From Rhynchonema sp. JSB1_4 (Eukaryota > Nematoda > Chromadorea > Monhysterida > Xyalidae): DNA of 64,000 bases. The stretch covers positions 23,901-87,900 of the forward strand of contig JASAMV010006833.1 in the NCBI GenBank assembly GCA_030248065.1, in the 5' to 3' direction. The notes below the pieces were generated by a model that did not search any database, was not told the origin of the DNA, and worked only from the letters and a program-made list of their open reading frames with translations. Below, piece by piece: positions 44,557 to 56,984 of the stretch. Position 1 is the stretch's first letter, and the number at the start of each line of letters is the position of its first letter. The translations under genes were made by a program, and so were the position numbers.

Positions 44557-45566
44557 GGGGGTTTTCTTTAACTTTGCTCGTATTCTTTTTTCAAAATCAC
44601 AATCAAGTCTTTTGTGCTCGTTGCAGTTGAGCAGGTTTCACTTATACATCTGGATTTTTGTGCTTGTCATTGACGGATGCATGTATCTATCTCCATGAGT
44701 TTTGTAAGGGAGTCTTCTGTCTTGCATTTTATTTCCAGGCTGTATGCTTTAATCTGTATACAATCATCAACGATTGTTTTGCCGTTAACGTATTATTTAT
44801 TATGCAAAGTTCACGGACTATACATCGAAATGCGTGTCATCTGTTTTTTGTACGCTTGACTTATTAGATAGTACTACGCATGCTTCTCATTTCATGACAT
44901 TGAACGTAAAAATCGCGGCATTTTCTTTATTTTCGTGGTACTAGGTAAACTCGCCACGCATTGCTGTAACCATAACCACCTCAGGTAGGCATTTTTGCAC
45001 TTTACTTCTTTTAGCCAGGCATTTATAGTTGCTTAGAGATATCACTGAATTTTTGTGGGCTCGGATGGGCACCCGTACTGCTGGGGCAACGAGTGTAGAA
45101 ATGGATGTGCCAAGAACGACAGGTATTCAAGCACTCCTTTTTGTATTCGCGCAAACCTGTCAATCAAAATAAGGCCAGAAATGCGCCAAAAAGAGCAACG
45201 ACCCCTCGGTCACACCACACGCACCCGGGTGTTTTTAGCAATGCATGGCGAGCTTATCTAGTACCAGTTTGGGTCACAAATTGTCATATCAACGCTCAAA
45301 AGCTTTCTGGTCTTTTAAATACTGTGGCTGGCAGCTAGTGTTTGTGATTTTGGATTTGTTGATTTCATTGGGACTTTTATGAATTATTGTGTTATTTGTG
45401 CAAAATATAAAGACACATTTTTATGCATGTGGTGAACTGCTTCTGCAATGGTTCTGTACGAGTATCTTCGGTTCCCACTCACTGGCTGTATTTATCACTT
45501 GCATCACGGTATCCCAACCCGATGACTTTCAACAGTTTACTACTTTCCAGGCAAAGATTGACAAAC
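44557..45566. other. Intergenic region after BPNT2
   Basis: T-rich and non-coding, presumably BPNT2 3' UTR and then the promoter of the VMA22-like gene. No repeat or RNA gene recognised. Confidence 0.4.
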
Positions 45567-47034
45567 ATGACAGACAAAGAGGATAAACGCAAGTTGGACG
45601 ACTTGTCGCTGCAGGTGCTGGATACCATGAACGAAATATTGGTGCTACAGGTACATATATATCAATACCAATTAATTTTTCAGCCTTATCATGGGCAGAT
45701 TACCAATCGTCATTGTTGTCATTTCATTCTGCAGACCACGTTACACTTGTGTTTTGCCGCCATATAAAGGCAAACTACGCCAACACGAGCCCGATTTCGC
45801 AGCTGGCAGAATAGTGAAACATTCATACGTGGCTGCTGATTTGGGAAATGTTACACGTTGAAGAATACAAAGTGGAGCATGATGATTTTCTCTTTCTATT
45901 CGTTCTGAATATACACCACCTTCGAAATCGGGCTCGTGTTGATGTAGTTTGCCTTTATATTGCGTTTTTTGTGGCCTCAGCAGGGTGTTTGTTTACGTGA
46001 GAATATTGGGTAACTTTTTTCGTCACGGAATACTCGGCAATTTGCTCAATGAGACTTCCCACAAAAGTGACGCAAGGGTACAAATACGCTCAGATCTCTT
46101 GTGAGTGGCACAAGTCGAGTGCCGACTCGCCAATGGTCCCTGATTGCAGTGCGACCTCGAACATCGTATGCGTGCTGGCTGGCTGTCGTTGTCACGCACA
46201 CGTCTGTTGTTGGGACATTCATTCGCCAGTGTGGCGCAGTTCGACAATCGCGTCACGCAGCCCAATGTCACCATGCACGTACACGACAACGGACACGACC
46301 TGGAATTCAGGTATGTGATTGATTGTGCTCGATTTGGATGCAATGTGATAACGAGCAGAACTGGTGGTGCTCGTGCTAGTCACCGCCTGGCTGTTGGCAC
46401 TTTGGGTCGTCTGACAAACAGTTGGTCCGAGTGGTGGACACTAGGGGTATAAAACCGACGGAAGTTACGCTGAAATAGCCCTTTAAGGGATGAGTTTCTG
46501 CAGATCAGTAAAATATGAAAAATTGCCCTTTTTGGACCCCGAAATGCCATTTTAGCACTAAAATCAACACTTGTTGTTCGGTCAGGGTAGACATAGACAG
46601 CTGTTTTTTGGTTTTCTTGGTAGATTTTTGTCGGCAGACCTACGTATATACACATAACTAATCCAGGTTGGAGGTACGACCTCCATACTCCCACCCACTG
46701 AACAAAGTATCGATGAATTCTACATATAGCCATGTTTCAGCCATGTTGCAGAATTGAGTGATTAGACCACTTATTTTCACTGCCTGATGGACACAACAAG
46801 TGTTGAACGATATGATCAAACGTTTGCAGTGTGCATCAGTTGACGAGCCATGCGAGCCAAGCCAAACGTCGTTTCGGTGCCCTGTCGCCGGCTGCAGCCA
46901 AAGATTGTGAACAACGATTCAGTGAGGCCACCGAATTGGTGGCACAACTAGCAACGACACGCGCCAAACTCACTGAACAGATTGGGATGTATGAAAAGAT
47001 GAGAGGCAAAAGCGGTGCAGAGAAGGAGGAATGA
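45567..47034 (+). CDS. CCDC115: CCDC115/VMA22-like V-ATPase assembly factor
   Basis: The likely role is assembly of the V0 sector of the vacuolar proton pump in the ER/ERGIC. Exons 45567-45650, 46150-46310, 46830-47034 (TGA), about 149 residues (human CCDC115 about 180). Exon 1 gives KLDDLSLQVLDTMNEILVLQ. Exon 2 continues MRAGWLSLSRTRLLLG, matching the family's characteristic EEGWLSLAKARYAMG. After a variable middle, exon 3 has FGALSPAAAKDCEQRF and a terminal coiled coil (ELVAQLATTRAKLTEQI), corresponding to FGILVPHSLRQAQ and the final helix of CCDC115. Identity is modest outside the WLSL segment, so the assignment rests on motif order and length. Intron 1 contains a MITE. Confidence 0.75.
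45767..45955. mobile_element. TA-flanked MITE (AAGGCAAAC family)
   Basis: 189 bp, flanked by TA (45765-45766, 45956-45957), inverted ends AAGGCAAACTACGCCAACAC. Inside intron 1 of the VMA22-like gene. About 185 bp of it matches 24351-24535 in the opposite orientation. Confidence 0.75.
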
Positions 47035-47058
47035 TGTGCGCTTGTTTAGTGTTAGCGC

Positions 47059-47277
47059 TCGGCCAGGTAGACCCGAAACCAGAACTATAATTTTTCTCTG
47101 TGTCCGCAAAGCATAATATTCCCCCAATTACGTTCCCGTTTTTCTCGGAAATTTGTTTTCGTTTTCGGGATTCTTCGCAAAAAACTGGTTGTGTTCCGTC
47201 CATCTGTATGTAGTTTGCATCAACTGTTCGAATATATAACGCTTTCTGTTTCCGGTCTCGGGTCTACCTGGCCGAGC
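47059..47277. mobile_element. MITE with CTCGGCCAGGTAGACCCGA ends
   Basis: 219 bp with inverted ends CTCGGCCAGGTAGACCCG and CGGGTCTACCTGGCCGAG, just downstream of the VMA22-like stop codon. No clear target duplication. The rest of 47278-47994 is non-coding, with a few GGGGGTT/ACCCCC words near 47625-47850. Confidence 0.65.
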
Positions 47278-47994
47278 CTTTACTGTTTAAATCATTCTGA
47301 ATTATTCAGGTACCGTTTTGGTCTCCCGTTCTTGCTCCGTGTCCTTGCGTTTGTCGTGCTGTTTGTTGTGCGTGACGATGGTGTATTTATTGGTGTAAAT
47401 TTATCTTTGTGTGTGTCTCTTGTTTTGTGAATAAGTGTGGTTCCCTGTTTTTTTTAACCGATAAAGCATTAAAGTTGTAATACATTGCGTTTTGTTGACG
47501 ATGCGTTTGTCTGGTTCTTTATGTAGTCCATAGGTTAGCGCACATGTACAGTAGCTGATAAGCATTATTTCAAACCAGTGTTGGAGGTGCTCTCAAGGGT
47601 TGATACCTTCTGTGTGGGGGTTATTTTTTGGCTGAAAAATTTTAATGTTTTTATCATGTGTGGAATCGCGTGAAAATTTAGTATTTGCGCGCGAGCGCGT
47701 GAATTTTGGGTAATTTAAGGTAAAAACCACTAATTTTGGCCATTTTGGACAAAAATTGGCACTTGGGTCAAAATCGGGGGATACCTATGTACCCTGCCAA
47801 ACATCAAGGGGAATACCTACTGTACTGTGGGGGCTACCCCCAAAGCACCCCCCTCCAACACTGTTGCATAGTACACGCAACTGATAACCGACCTTAGAAA
47901 ACAATATGCCCAGTAGTTTTTGCCGGTTGCAGGCAAAAAACGTTTGCATTGCACCGTATTTTTTTCAATAACGCCCCCCTCAAAACTGACGGCT

Positions 47995-49387
47995 ATGCCC
48001 TTCAACGTGTTCCCGTTCGACGTGAGACTGTCATCAGGCGAGCTGGTGCATTACCGTCGAGCTCGAGAGTCAGACCTGGCTGCGTTTGACCAACTCTGTC
48101 GGTCGACCGAGTTCGACATCGGCCTTGACAGTCTACGCATTCTTTTCAATGTCTCCCCTCACACCTGGGAGGTTGTTGAGAACTCACATGGTGAATTGAT
48201 TGGCGGAAGAGGGGGCAACCGGTTGGGGGATACTGGCATATATACGGGATATGTGATGGTGGTCAGACCGGTAAGTTGGGATACAATGGCACAGACGATG
48301 ACCTGGTGCACTGCTTCAGAAAGAGTACTTAGCTGCATCTGCATGTCCGGGATCATACTCGGGCGGCTGTGTTCGTCAGGCGAGTTTCTTGAATAAGGGG
48401 TATTTTTTTATGCTGCCAATGTCGGCCCGACTAGCAAATCTGATGGATCTACTCCAGCTGCATCACTTCCAGGACTACCAAGCCCACGGCGTTGTCAAAC
48501 CTCTATCGGTAACGCCTGAGCTCCACATGCTCACTAGTGCCAATGTGCGTTCAATGAATCGTTGGCGATTATTCGACTTCAATTATTTCTTTGATCGAAA
48601 GATATCGTTCGTCGGCGAAATCAAACCGCAAATCATGGCTTCGCTGTTATCTGCCGTCAGCAAATCGCTAAACCTGACAGCAAACGAAGAGCTTTCGATT
48701 GTTCTCAATGAAACGCACAACACTATGAACGACATCTGTGACTTTGACATGAAAATGCTCAAATTTGACCGCAGCAACTTTCTCACCCAATGGACCAAGT
48801 GCACTGACACACCACTCAATGTGACCTTGTTGGCATACGGTAGCGAAAGGCAGATGTTGGGTTACGGTACCCTCAGACATCTGGATGGATCAACAGGTTG
48901 ATCTCATCTGGTATGGTGTATCATCCGTCGATAAGAGACGGTGATGCGCATGAAAACACTGCATCCAAGCCGCCCAGCCAGTTGTGTTGAAGCCCCTCAC
49001 GGCTGTTTCAACCTGGAAAAGTGATATTACCAATTATCTGCTTGGTTCTGTTGAAGTCTTTAGGAACTAAATGTAGTTCGCTTTGAAAACGTCTAATGTT
49101 ACCATTTTTCCCCGACAGATTTCATGCTGACGCCATTGTACGCGGTCAACGACGTGACAGCACTGTCGCTGCTGTGTGCTCTGCTGCAACGTGTATCGGC
49201 TGACGGACTCACAACTTGGGTACCGTGTCTGGCCAAGCGACGTGTGATGCATGAATTTGCAAGGCAAAACAACTGGACCATCGTTGAGTCTGAACAACGG
49301 GTATGCTCAACTGGTGTGGCGGCAGACTTCATGCGAAACATTGATATCGACAAAGTCTACTGTACCCAAGAGTTCTACCCAGTTTGA
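47995..49387 (+). CDS. GNAT-like N-acetyltransferase candidate, two-lobed
   Basis: Exons 47995-48270, 48320-48896, 49119-49387 (TGA), about 373 residues, phases consistent. The N-terminal lobe opens VHYRRARESDLAAFDQLCRS, the usual beta1-alpha1 start of GNAT folds. GELIGGRGGNRLGDTGIYTG then YVMVVRPEYLAASACPGSYSGGCVRQASFLNKGYFFM resembles the central strand-helix region, but the acetyl-CoA loop is not a textbook Q/RxxGxG/A. A middle region (SFVGEIKPQIMASLLSAVSK) and a C-terminal lobe with YAVNDVTALSLLCALLQRVS, GLTTWVPCLAKRRVMHEFA and a terminal EFYPV look like a second, catalytically degenerate GNAT lobe, as in YitH/DUF1248-type proteins known from nematodes. Substrate unknown; the family call is an inference from fold-level pattern. 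Confidence 0.55.
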
Positions 49388-49734
49388 CTGACCAGTGTTC
49401 CAAACACACCACTCATACTTTTACTTGACCTTCTTATTTATGTATCTATTCCTGCATCGTTTCATCGGCTGATTTTTGTAAAAGAAATACAAAAAGAGAC
49501 ATACAGTATCATGTTCCTAACATCACGTTTCTTTTTCGCATTGTTCGGTTTTGTGTTGCTTCTCACACCCGGAAACTTGGTTCGTCTTTCGGCTCCGGCG
49601 TTTGCACGATTGTTTTGAGAAGAACGTTTGGTTCACCAACTTCTCCTTATGATCACAGAACAACCTCTCTGAACCCCCAACCTATGCTTCTTTGAAATAA
49701 AATGGCATAAATTTCTGTCAAGTTCAAGCTCAAC

Positions 49735-50386
49735 CCAGAGCAAGTGCGTGAGCTCGACGGGCTGGACGATGAGTGGCATGAAACGAATGCCAACGTCGAA
49801 ACTCTGGAGCAAAAAATAAAGTTTGATTCGATGAGAATGAAATTCTGCCCTGGGCAGATCAAGGAATCGTTGCAAACCGTGATCGCCGCATACGAACGAA
49901 TCAAGGAGGTGTGGGGCAACGTTGTCGACTGGCTGGCAGCAAAGTTGGTTACGTTACAGCTAGCCATTTGTACAGAAACAAAAATTTAAACCTGGCTAAG
50001 TAACGTAGTATCAATCAAAGCCATGGGTATCAGAAAAAACTTGTAGAGATTGTTTATTGAGTGACACGAAAACCAAGTCAACGAATCTCAGCGTCATGTA
50101 ATGAACGAGAAACAAAGGTGTTCCGTGCTTTTAATAGGTCACGCTGTAGATTTACAGTTTGGCGATAACCATTTCACTGTTTGACTTGCCTGGATTTTGC
50201 TCGTTCATGAACAAAGTGTTGCTGGTGGCGGTGAATGGTGAGGTATACCGAAGTCAGGTGTATTATGATTTGAAACACATTGGTTGTTGTCGGATCACTG
50301 TGCGCAAAAAATACCAAACTGAGAGCAACAGCAAGAAAGGGCATTCCTCTGATGATGAAAACATCTGTTTATTTTCATTTCGATGA
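49735..50386 (+). CDS. Possible two-exon tail of an unidentified small gene
   Basis: A frame at about 49732-49944 encodes an acidic, helical peptide (LDGLDDEWHETNANVETLEQ, then QIKESLQTVIAAYERIKEVW). A second frame starting 50157 encodes FDLPGFCSFMNKVLLVAVNG and a Ser/Lys-rich end, stop at 50386. They join in phase if a GTTGGT donor at 49945 and the acceptor before 50157 are used. No start codon or homologue is recognised; it could be a pseudogene remnant or chance. Confidence 0.3.
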
Positions 50387-50636
50387 AGTGCAGATTTAAA
50401 ATCAGACAGACAATATCACACGCTTTTGCATCACAAATAGACATGAACACACGTTAAAAGCGGGAAAATCTTGCTTGGCTTGCTTCCAAAACTCAACAAC
50501 AGTACTGTATGTATGATGATAATCATTAAAATATTGTACTTGACTGATTGTACAGACATTTGTATGTAAATGACCCGCTGAGCAACTGAGTGCCATAAAC
50601 TCAACTACACCAGATGCTACCGTTCTGCACCCACGA

Positions 50637-52751
50637 CTACAAATCCGTCACAAGCGCGAGTGTCCTCTGCACATATGGCAGGACAACATCAGCCACAGCC
50701 GCATGGCCTCTCTCGTTGGGATGGAATGCACCAAAAATGTTGCCTTGTCGCATCAGGCTGTTTGCCGGTGACAACACGTATGACTGTTTCGGTCCGGCGC
50801 ATATACCATGTCGACTGAACGCATTGTAGACACCCGACACATAGGTCCAGTTGTGTGTCAATGCGTGACGTTGCAATGCCTGATTCAGGGTTACCGTAAC
50901 CCGACTGTCGGTCAGCTCCAGGTTCGATTGTGCGATGCCGTGCAGGTCGGGACAGTTGCCTGAATCACAAAGGAGACAATCAAGCATCGATTGATTAACA
51001 TTGTGTGATGTTTCACTCACCATCGACTTGTCCCTTGTGATTCCTCGCAAAGTCGTAATATTCGACCAGCATTATGTTGCGAGTGACGAGGTCAGGCAGC
51101 CACTGATGAATGCGCACTGCCAGTTTGGCCAGCTGTCTTTCCAACGCCAACAGTCGTCGTGGCATGACTTTGAGCAAATGTTTCATTTCGTTCCACACCA
51201 ACGCCATCAACACGTCGGAATATCCGATGTCGTTACCACCTCAATTATTGACAATGAACGTTACCTTGATCAATCAGTGTATTTGTCCAGAGACCAACGT
51301 ATGTACATATATAGCAAAAAAATGGTCATTATCCCACGTTCCAAGAAATGCTCAATAGCAAAATAACGCTTGCAGTCCGTGGGCACCTACCGATGGTCAT
51401 AATGAGCACATCAGGTGCCGCACGTGTGCCGTTGGCCGCTTGTGCGATGTAAGCGAGTTGAGTGAGTTGTGCCTGATGAGCGTCCGGGGCACCAGCCGGC
51501 TGTCCGGATCCGATGAGTCCGTGACGGATTGTAGCGCCCGAACACGGCAGATACGTGAACAGCACGCCTGTGTCCGGGTGCTGTGCTTGTATTTGCTCGT
51601 AGACGCGATAGGCGAACGATCGACTGCTTCGTGCGCATGCACCTGCAATCACACAGCTGATGTACATATAGCAACGGTAGCCGTAGTGCGTCTACAGTAA
51701 CCCAACAATACTACCGTAACCCAACCATCAATCCATTCCGCCTGCACGATGCCGAACATCTGCAATCGAGCATCGGGATTACCCTGCCCGGCTGCGAATG
51801 AGTCACCGATCACTGCCATCCACACATCGCGCACTGTGAACTCGCTCGAGCCAGATCCAACAACTTGACTCGGGTTCGACCCTCGCCACGACTGCACACG
51901 CATCACGTAACTGCAGCTCGATTCAATACTGTCATGGCACGCCACAGATGTATGTACATCACTGAATCACACTTTCCAGTTGAACAAACTCATGGACATG
52001 ATAACAGGGATCCAAGCTCACAGTGAGAAGGCAGAAATGCAGAATCAACAAAAATCCTTCGTTCATCTCACCGTTTTTCAACCGGTGCCTGCCATTCTAA
52101 CACACATTTGTTCGTAACGAATTCCCAGGTTTTGCCGTGTTTCCTGTCCGGGTCCTCGATGGTCCAGTTGAACTTCAACGCTTCGTGCTTGGTTTCCTGG
52201 GTAATGTTTCAACATGGGTATGGGCTTGAGTATTATGCGATCGATAGAATGATTGCGTGTCCAACCTGTTGCGTGTGATGCATGCCACAAACGGACAGCA
52301 CCACCATTCTGGCTGCACGTGCATACGCATCGGCGCTGTTCACAAATCCAGTCAGATACGGTCGGGTGCCGGTGATGCGTGGACGTTGCACCAGCACGTG
52401 GTAGCGAACAACGGCCTGGTATGGAAACGAATGTGACTTGTTAATAAGTTTAGAAGGGTATACCTGTTCCGTGTAGGTTCGCCATTTGAGTCAGCAAACT
52501 GAATCACGTACCTGATGTCTGGGGAAGCACAACAGCACGATAAGCACAATCACAAACGTCGTCATCTTCACCAACAACCACCAAGCACGGGTCGGGCCTG
52601 CGGTCGGACTGCGGCTGCTCAGTTCCGGTCCGATGTCAGTGCTCGGACTTGAATCAGGGTTCAAGGGCAGTTCCTGTTGACTCAGGGCGCCACTAGGTGG
52701 ACATTTTTTCAACGGATACTTGCCGCTTAGATGTGTGGCAAACAGGTGCAT
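50637..52751 (-). CDS. Signal-anchored SGNH/GDSL hydrolase
   Basis: Probable esterase or lipase of the secretory pathway, about 514 residues. Exons in gene order: 52512-52751, 52266-52415, 52072-52196, 51726-51961, 51391-51642, 51021-51239, 50637-50959; all phases fit. Residues 1-60 are Pro/Ser-rich and cytosolic, and VKMTTFVIVLIVLLCF (about 61-76) is a type II signal anchor. A beta-rich region of about 130 residues precedes the catalytic domain. Block I is VIGDSFAAGQGNPD (nucleophile Ser), block III GGNDIGYSD (oxyanion Gly and Asn), and block V FHPNERGHAAVA (catalytic His), with an Asn in place of the usual Asp three residues before it. Luminal Cys residues (SSCSYV, GICAGP, GNCPDL) fit an oxidising compartment. 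Substrate not predictable. Animal phospholipase-B-like enzymes are related, but the anchor plus N-terminal beta region is unlike typical PLB1. Confidence 0.82.
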
Positions 52752-54363
52752 TTCTGGCCGATGGCTGATGATAATTGCTGCTAGCAGATTTAGGTGGAAT
52801 CGAATGGCAGATTACGGTACATTGGCGGTTGTTGTCACTGGCAAAGCAGCCGTGACGCATGACGCGGGTGTGATTGAAGTTTTGGAATTGTGTCGAACCT
52901 AGGAAGTGGGATGAATGCAGTGTATAAATGGACATGTACAGCCATCATATCGAATTGTGTCGGTACGTGGCTTTGAAGACGACAGGCAATGACCGGTCAT
53001 CATATCATAGAGACCAATCTGTCGCTTTGGGTTGGTCGGTGTCGCCCTTTGAGGGGCCACAACAACAACGATCAAACTTTGCAGCCGCACCCTTTTGAAG
53101 CAGCGCTCGAACCGCAGATAAACTTGCGATTGAGGGGAAGAGGATTGCGGACGATTAGTTTTCGGTGGTCATATCTATCCGCTTGTGGTCGGTGTACACC
53201 TATTCACTTGAGCAAGGCGGCAAAAGATCAAAGGTTATATTGGGGGTGGTGTGGGTATGACGACACTTTAGAGCCAACACCGAGCCAATCGTGGACTAGA
53301 GATTTCTGATCACGATAAACTGCCTGGCATGGCACGGCTACACCATGCGTTCCTACCTGTGTTAACACTAGGAAACATTTGGAAGGTGAAAGAATGATGG
53401 CTCAGTCTTCCTTGCCTTGCTGTATCAGGCACATTTGCGCCCAGAATTGTATCACAACTGCTGGTGTGGGGAGGGGCGGCACGTATATGCCTTGAACTGA
53501 GCAATCGCATATCTAAATCGTACGGCTGAGTAACGTGTCACTTTTGTCACCGCACAATAATCGTCTGGTGTGACGGAAGCATGTCATTTCGATTGTAATG
53601 AGACAATTTATGTCATTTCAACCACCCGCTCAAACTTGTGTGTGCGTGTGTTCTGAGACTAATTTAGATGTCCATGCGACCACTGTCAAAAAGTAGTTCC
53701 AGTTCTGGTACCAGTTCCGGTTGCATCGTTATGTAATGTGCTCAACCTCTGAACCACACGGATGCTAAAATCGGCGCCCGAGCGTTCTCGTGCTTTCAGA
53801 ATGAAGCCGAAGGTGCTATAAAATCAAATATGATGTTGTTTTGTTTTGTCGGCGCGGCACGAAAAAGTGCAGATCAAAGACAAAACGCCGCCACCTTGCC
53901 AGAGCACACGGGAGGGTGGTGCTTGCAGCAGCAATTGGAAAATCATGCGCGCGCCACTATAACATTACAACTGCTAAATTGTTTCTCTCTTTGAACATTG
54001 CCGCTCTTGAAAGGCTGCACCAGCAAATCCTCTGTGATCAGCACCTTGTACATATATATCTAGAAACCACAAAACACGTTGAAAGGTACGGGAACCGAAA
54101 CTGGAGCCGTTTTATGCCTCCATTCGTTTACGCACGTGGTCGTTTGATGACACGATAGGAGCGGTTACGGTAGCTGGTGCTAAAGTTGGACACAAATTCT
54201 GCATTGTGTTCTCAGTCACAGCCAGACTCAGAGGTCAACACAGAACAGGGCTAAACTCATGTGTTTTGCAAACCTGTTGTGGGAAAAAATAACAGAAATG
54301 AGAAAATGTGTGACATCATAATAATAATTTATGGATAGTTAATCTGTTAAAAATAGAGATGTA
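52752..54363. other. Intergenic region between two minus-strand genes
   Basis: No exon, RNA gene or clear repeat found. It should hold the promoter of the SGNH hydrolase and the 3' UTR of the SMYD gene. Confidence 0.4.
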
Positions 54364-56984
54364 TCACGGTTCTTTCTCAACTGCATTAATTTCTTCAGAT
54401 TTCGATTTGACGCAGCCCCCGAATTTTTCGACTGCCGCCTCAAATGTGCTCATCTCAAATATTTCCAACGATTCGAACCGTCGCTTCGCGCCAATGTATC
54501 CGGCTGCAGTCAACCACAAGCTGATCAGCTCATCCAGCAAAGTTGAGATCTCGGAATCGGCAGCCGAGCCAGCTTTGTGCAAGGTCTAAAATTGAATTTG
54601 CTCTTTTGATCATCAGATTTTGTTGAGACCTGCAAAGTGCCAAACATATCCATAACTTCAAATAATGTATGTATTTTCAAGCTTACCATTATAACATTGC
54701 AGATCACAAAGTGCATATGCGCGGGATCATGCCCGCCGTACACCTCACGTGCACACTGCAGTATCTGACGCAGTATCAGTCTCATTGGCTCCGTGTGTGT
54801 GCGGATCACTTTATGAGCGGTCAATAGCTTCAGACATTGCATACGCTCCGACATTTGAGCCACTCTGCGCTCGAACGATTTGAAATGCTGCAATGCCCGA
54901 TCAGGTCCCTCTTGAAAATTTATACGTTCACTTACATACATGCTACCCCCTTATAGTGGCATAGTCGGGGCCAGCCATTTCCTGTCACTATAAAGAATAT
55001 GCACTATGTAAAGTGATACTTACGTACGAGGTTAACAGCAGTTCGGGGACCGAAATAGCGTTGAAAAATATCCATCTAAACGGTTACACTATGAAGAGGA
55101 CAGACTCAAAAATGAAGCGAAACTATAGGCACACCTGTTCGATAGTTTCGATCGAGTCAGTCTCATTGATCTGTGCCACAATCGCACGTGTTTGTTCGAA
55201 AACGGTCTCACTTGTGTAGGACTGCCAGTGCTTGCAGCGTGCACACATTATTGAACCCGACGGCTTCACCGCAAATGTTGCGCCACTCTGACCTGATGTT
55301 TCAACAACCGACATGCGCTGTAGTGAATGCTGTGTGGTCTCCGCAGTTGAAACTCACATTGTTCGCATTTGTATGAGAACAAATGACATTCCATGATTCT
55401 GTAGTGTGGTTCAGTGCACGCGCGGCACGCGCACGTGAAGCAATACTTGAGCTCCAACTCCAGTTGCCGTAGTTCGCTTAGTGACCCGCCAAAACGCGGA
55501 CCATAGCTACCCACTAGCTCTTCTCCAGTCTGTAATGTCCTTTTGAGTGTTTCAATTTTTGATAAAAACAAAGCATGCACCAATCACAATTTCGTATAAC
55601 CTGAAGTTCTTTCAGCGCTCTCCACTCCACCGTATGACCAAGAAAGTACGCGGAAACATTAGGCAGGCAATCGTGGTTGATCATACTCCCCGTGCAGAGG
55701 ACCACCGTGCCCACCTGAAGAAGGAAGGACGAATTATGTGAAATTTTTGTGAAAGAAAAAAGAAACTGACGGAAATAGGAGATCCCCAAGTGGCTTGCTC
55801 AGGAAATTCGTCCGATTGTAGACTGTAGGCGTTCAGAAGCAGTCGATAAATGATTGCGTTGGTTAGATCTGAAAGCGGAAGAACAGAATTGTTTAAGCGA
55901 ATGTTCTCCTCGACGTCGTTCGTATATCGTCCCTGGATCTTCAATGCCGGACCAACCACGCAACAGTTGTTTCCTCTCGTCCAGGCTCATGTGTGTCGGC
56001 CAATCCGATTGTGTCAGAAAACTATTCGATCGCACCAAAACGGACTTTTCAAACTGCTCAGGTCCAATCCTAAAGATTAAGGAAGCGTCAGTTCCACAGG
56101 AGTCTGTAAACAACATTTGGAAGCACAATTGACGCGAGCTCAAATAAAGGGAAGCGCAAAACATAAACAGCAACTTGCATCATTGTTTGCAACCTGACTA
56201 TTTCATCAGTGTTGTGAGCGACCAGGCTCAGAACCGAACCCAGCGCTCCCGAATCGCTCCCATGCGCCGGTGCACCTTGGGCACCTATTTTGGCGAAATC
56301 AGCTTCCGTCAAATTTCTGTATCTCAGTATCACTGGCACTGGAGTTGTGATCAACAATCGTTCAGCGACGCGCTGCTGGTGTGGGACGGGATACCCGGCT
56401 TGGACATGAACCTGCACGCCACATGTGTGTTGATGATGGGGCACGTCGGCGGCTTGACAATCGGATGAACAGTAGGACAACGGGCAGGATGGACACGCAG
56501 TGAAATGGTCTACAAATCGTATACAATTAAGAACTCCCCGTGATAAGCTTCGAACCGGTATGTACATGCAGCAGAAGGAAAAGCTTTAAACTCCATGTAT
56601 CAGCTTTCCATAATGTTGAAGAAACATTCTCGCATTTCCCATTTCCCATCGGTGACGAACTTGGAAATTTTAATATTGTGGAGCGCAACGTATGAGTTTT
56701 CTCAAGACGTAATAAAATATTTCTGAAGCTCCGAGAACATTCTAACCTTCACTCTTTCTCAATCGTTTCACACAATAGGTGCACATTTGTTCAGCAAACA
56801 ACGGTTCGATCTGCCAGGACAAGGGACTCTCATGAATCACGAGGGATCCAGCAGGAATCGTTTGATTTGCAACGAGTCTGCGACCCTTGGTCTCGCTGTG
56901 ATCCAGTTTGACAGCCGTGCATGCACCCGGCAATTGTGCATGTGCACCACAGAACAGCTGTTGGCTGGCCGCTGGCATTGCCAT
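54364..56984 (-). CDS. SET and MYND domain (SMYD-type) protein
   Basis: Protein-lysine methyltransferase family, about 566 residues. Exons in gene order: 56747-56984, 56175-56509, about 55915-56056 (tentative), 55771-55868, 55601-55714, 55358-55529, 55135-55292, 54687-54908, 54364-54585 (stop). The N-terminal SET half has GRRLVANQTIPAGSLVIHE. The MYND zinc finger starts in exon 1 (CTYC) and continues in exon 2 with CPSCPLSYCSSDCQ and HHQHTC. The SET core in exon 5 has GSMINHDCLPNVS, the NHSCxPN cofactor motif with Asp in place of Ser. The post-SET cysteines are FTCACRACT, followed by a further CxxC pair on each side of a junction (CEQC, CARC). The C-terminal helical region (TPR-like in SMYDs) fills the last two exons. 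Two reading frames compete around 55860-56060, so that junction is uncertain. Histone or non-histone substrate unknown. Confidence 0.85.
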
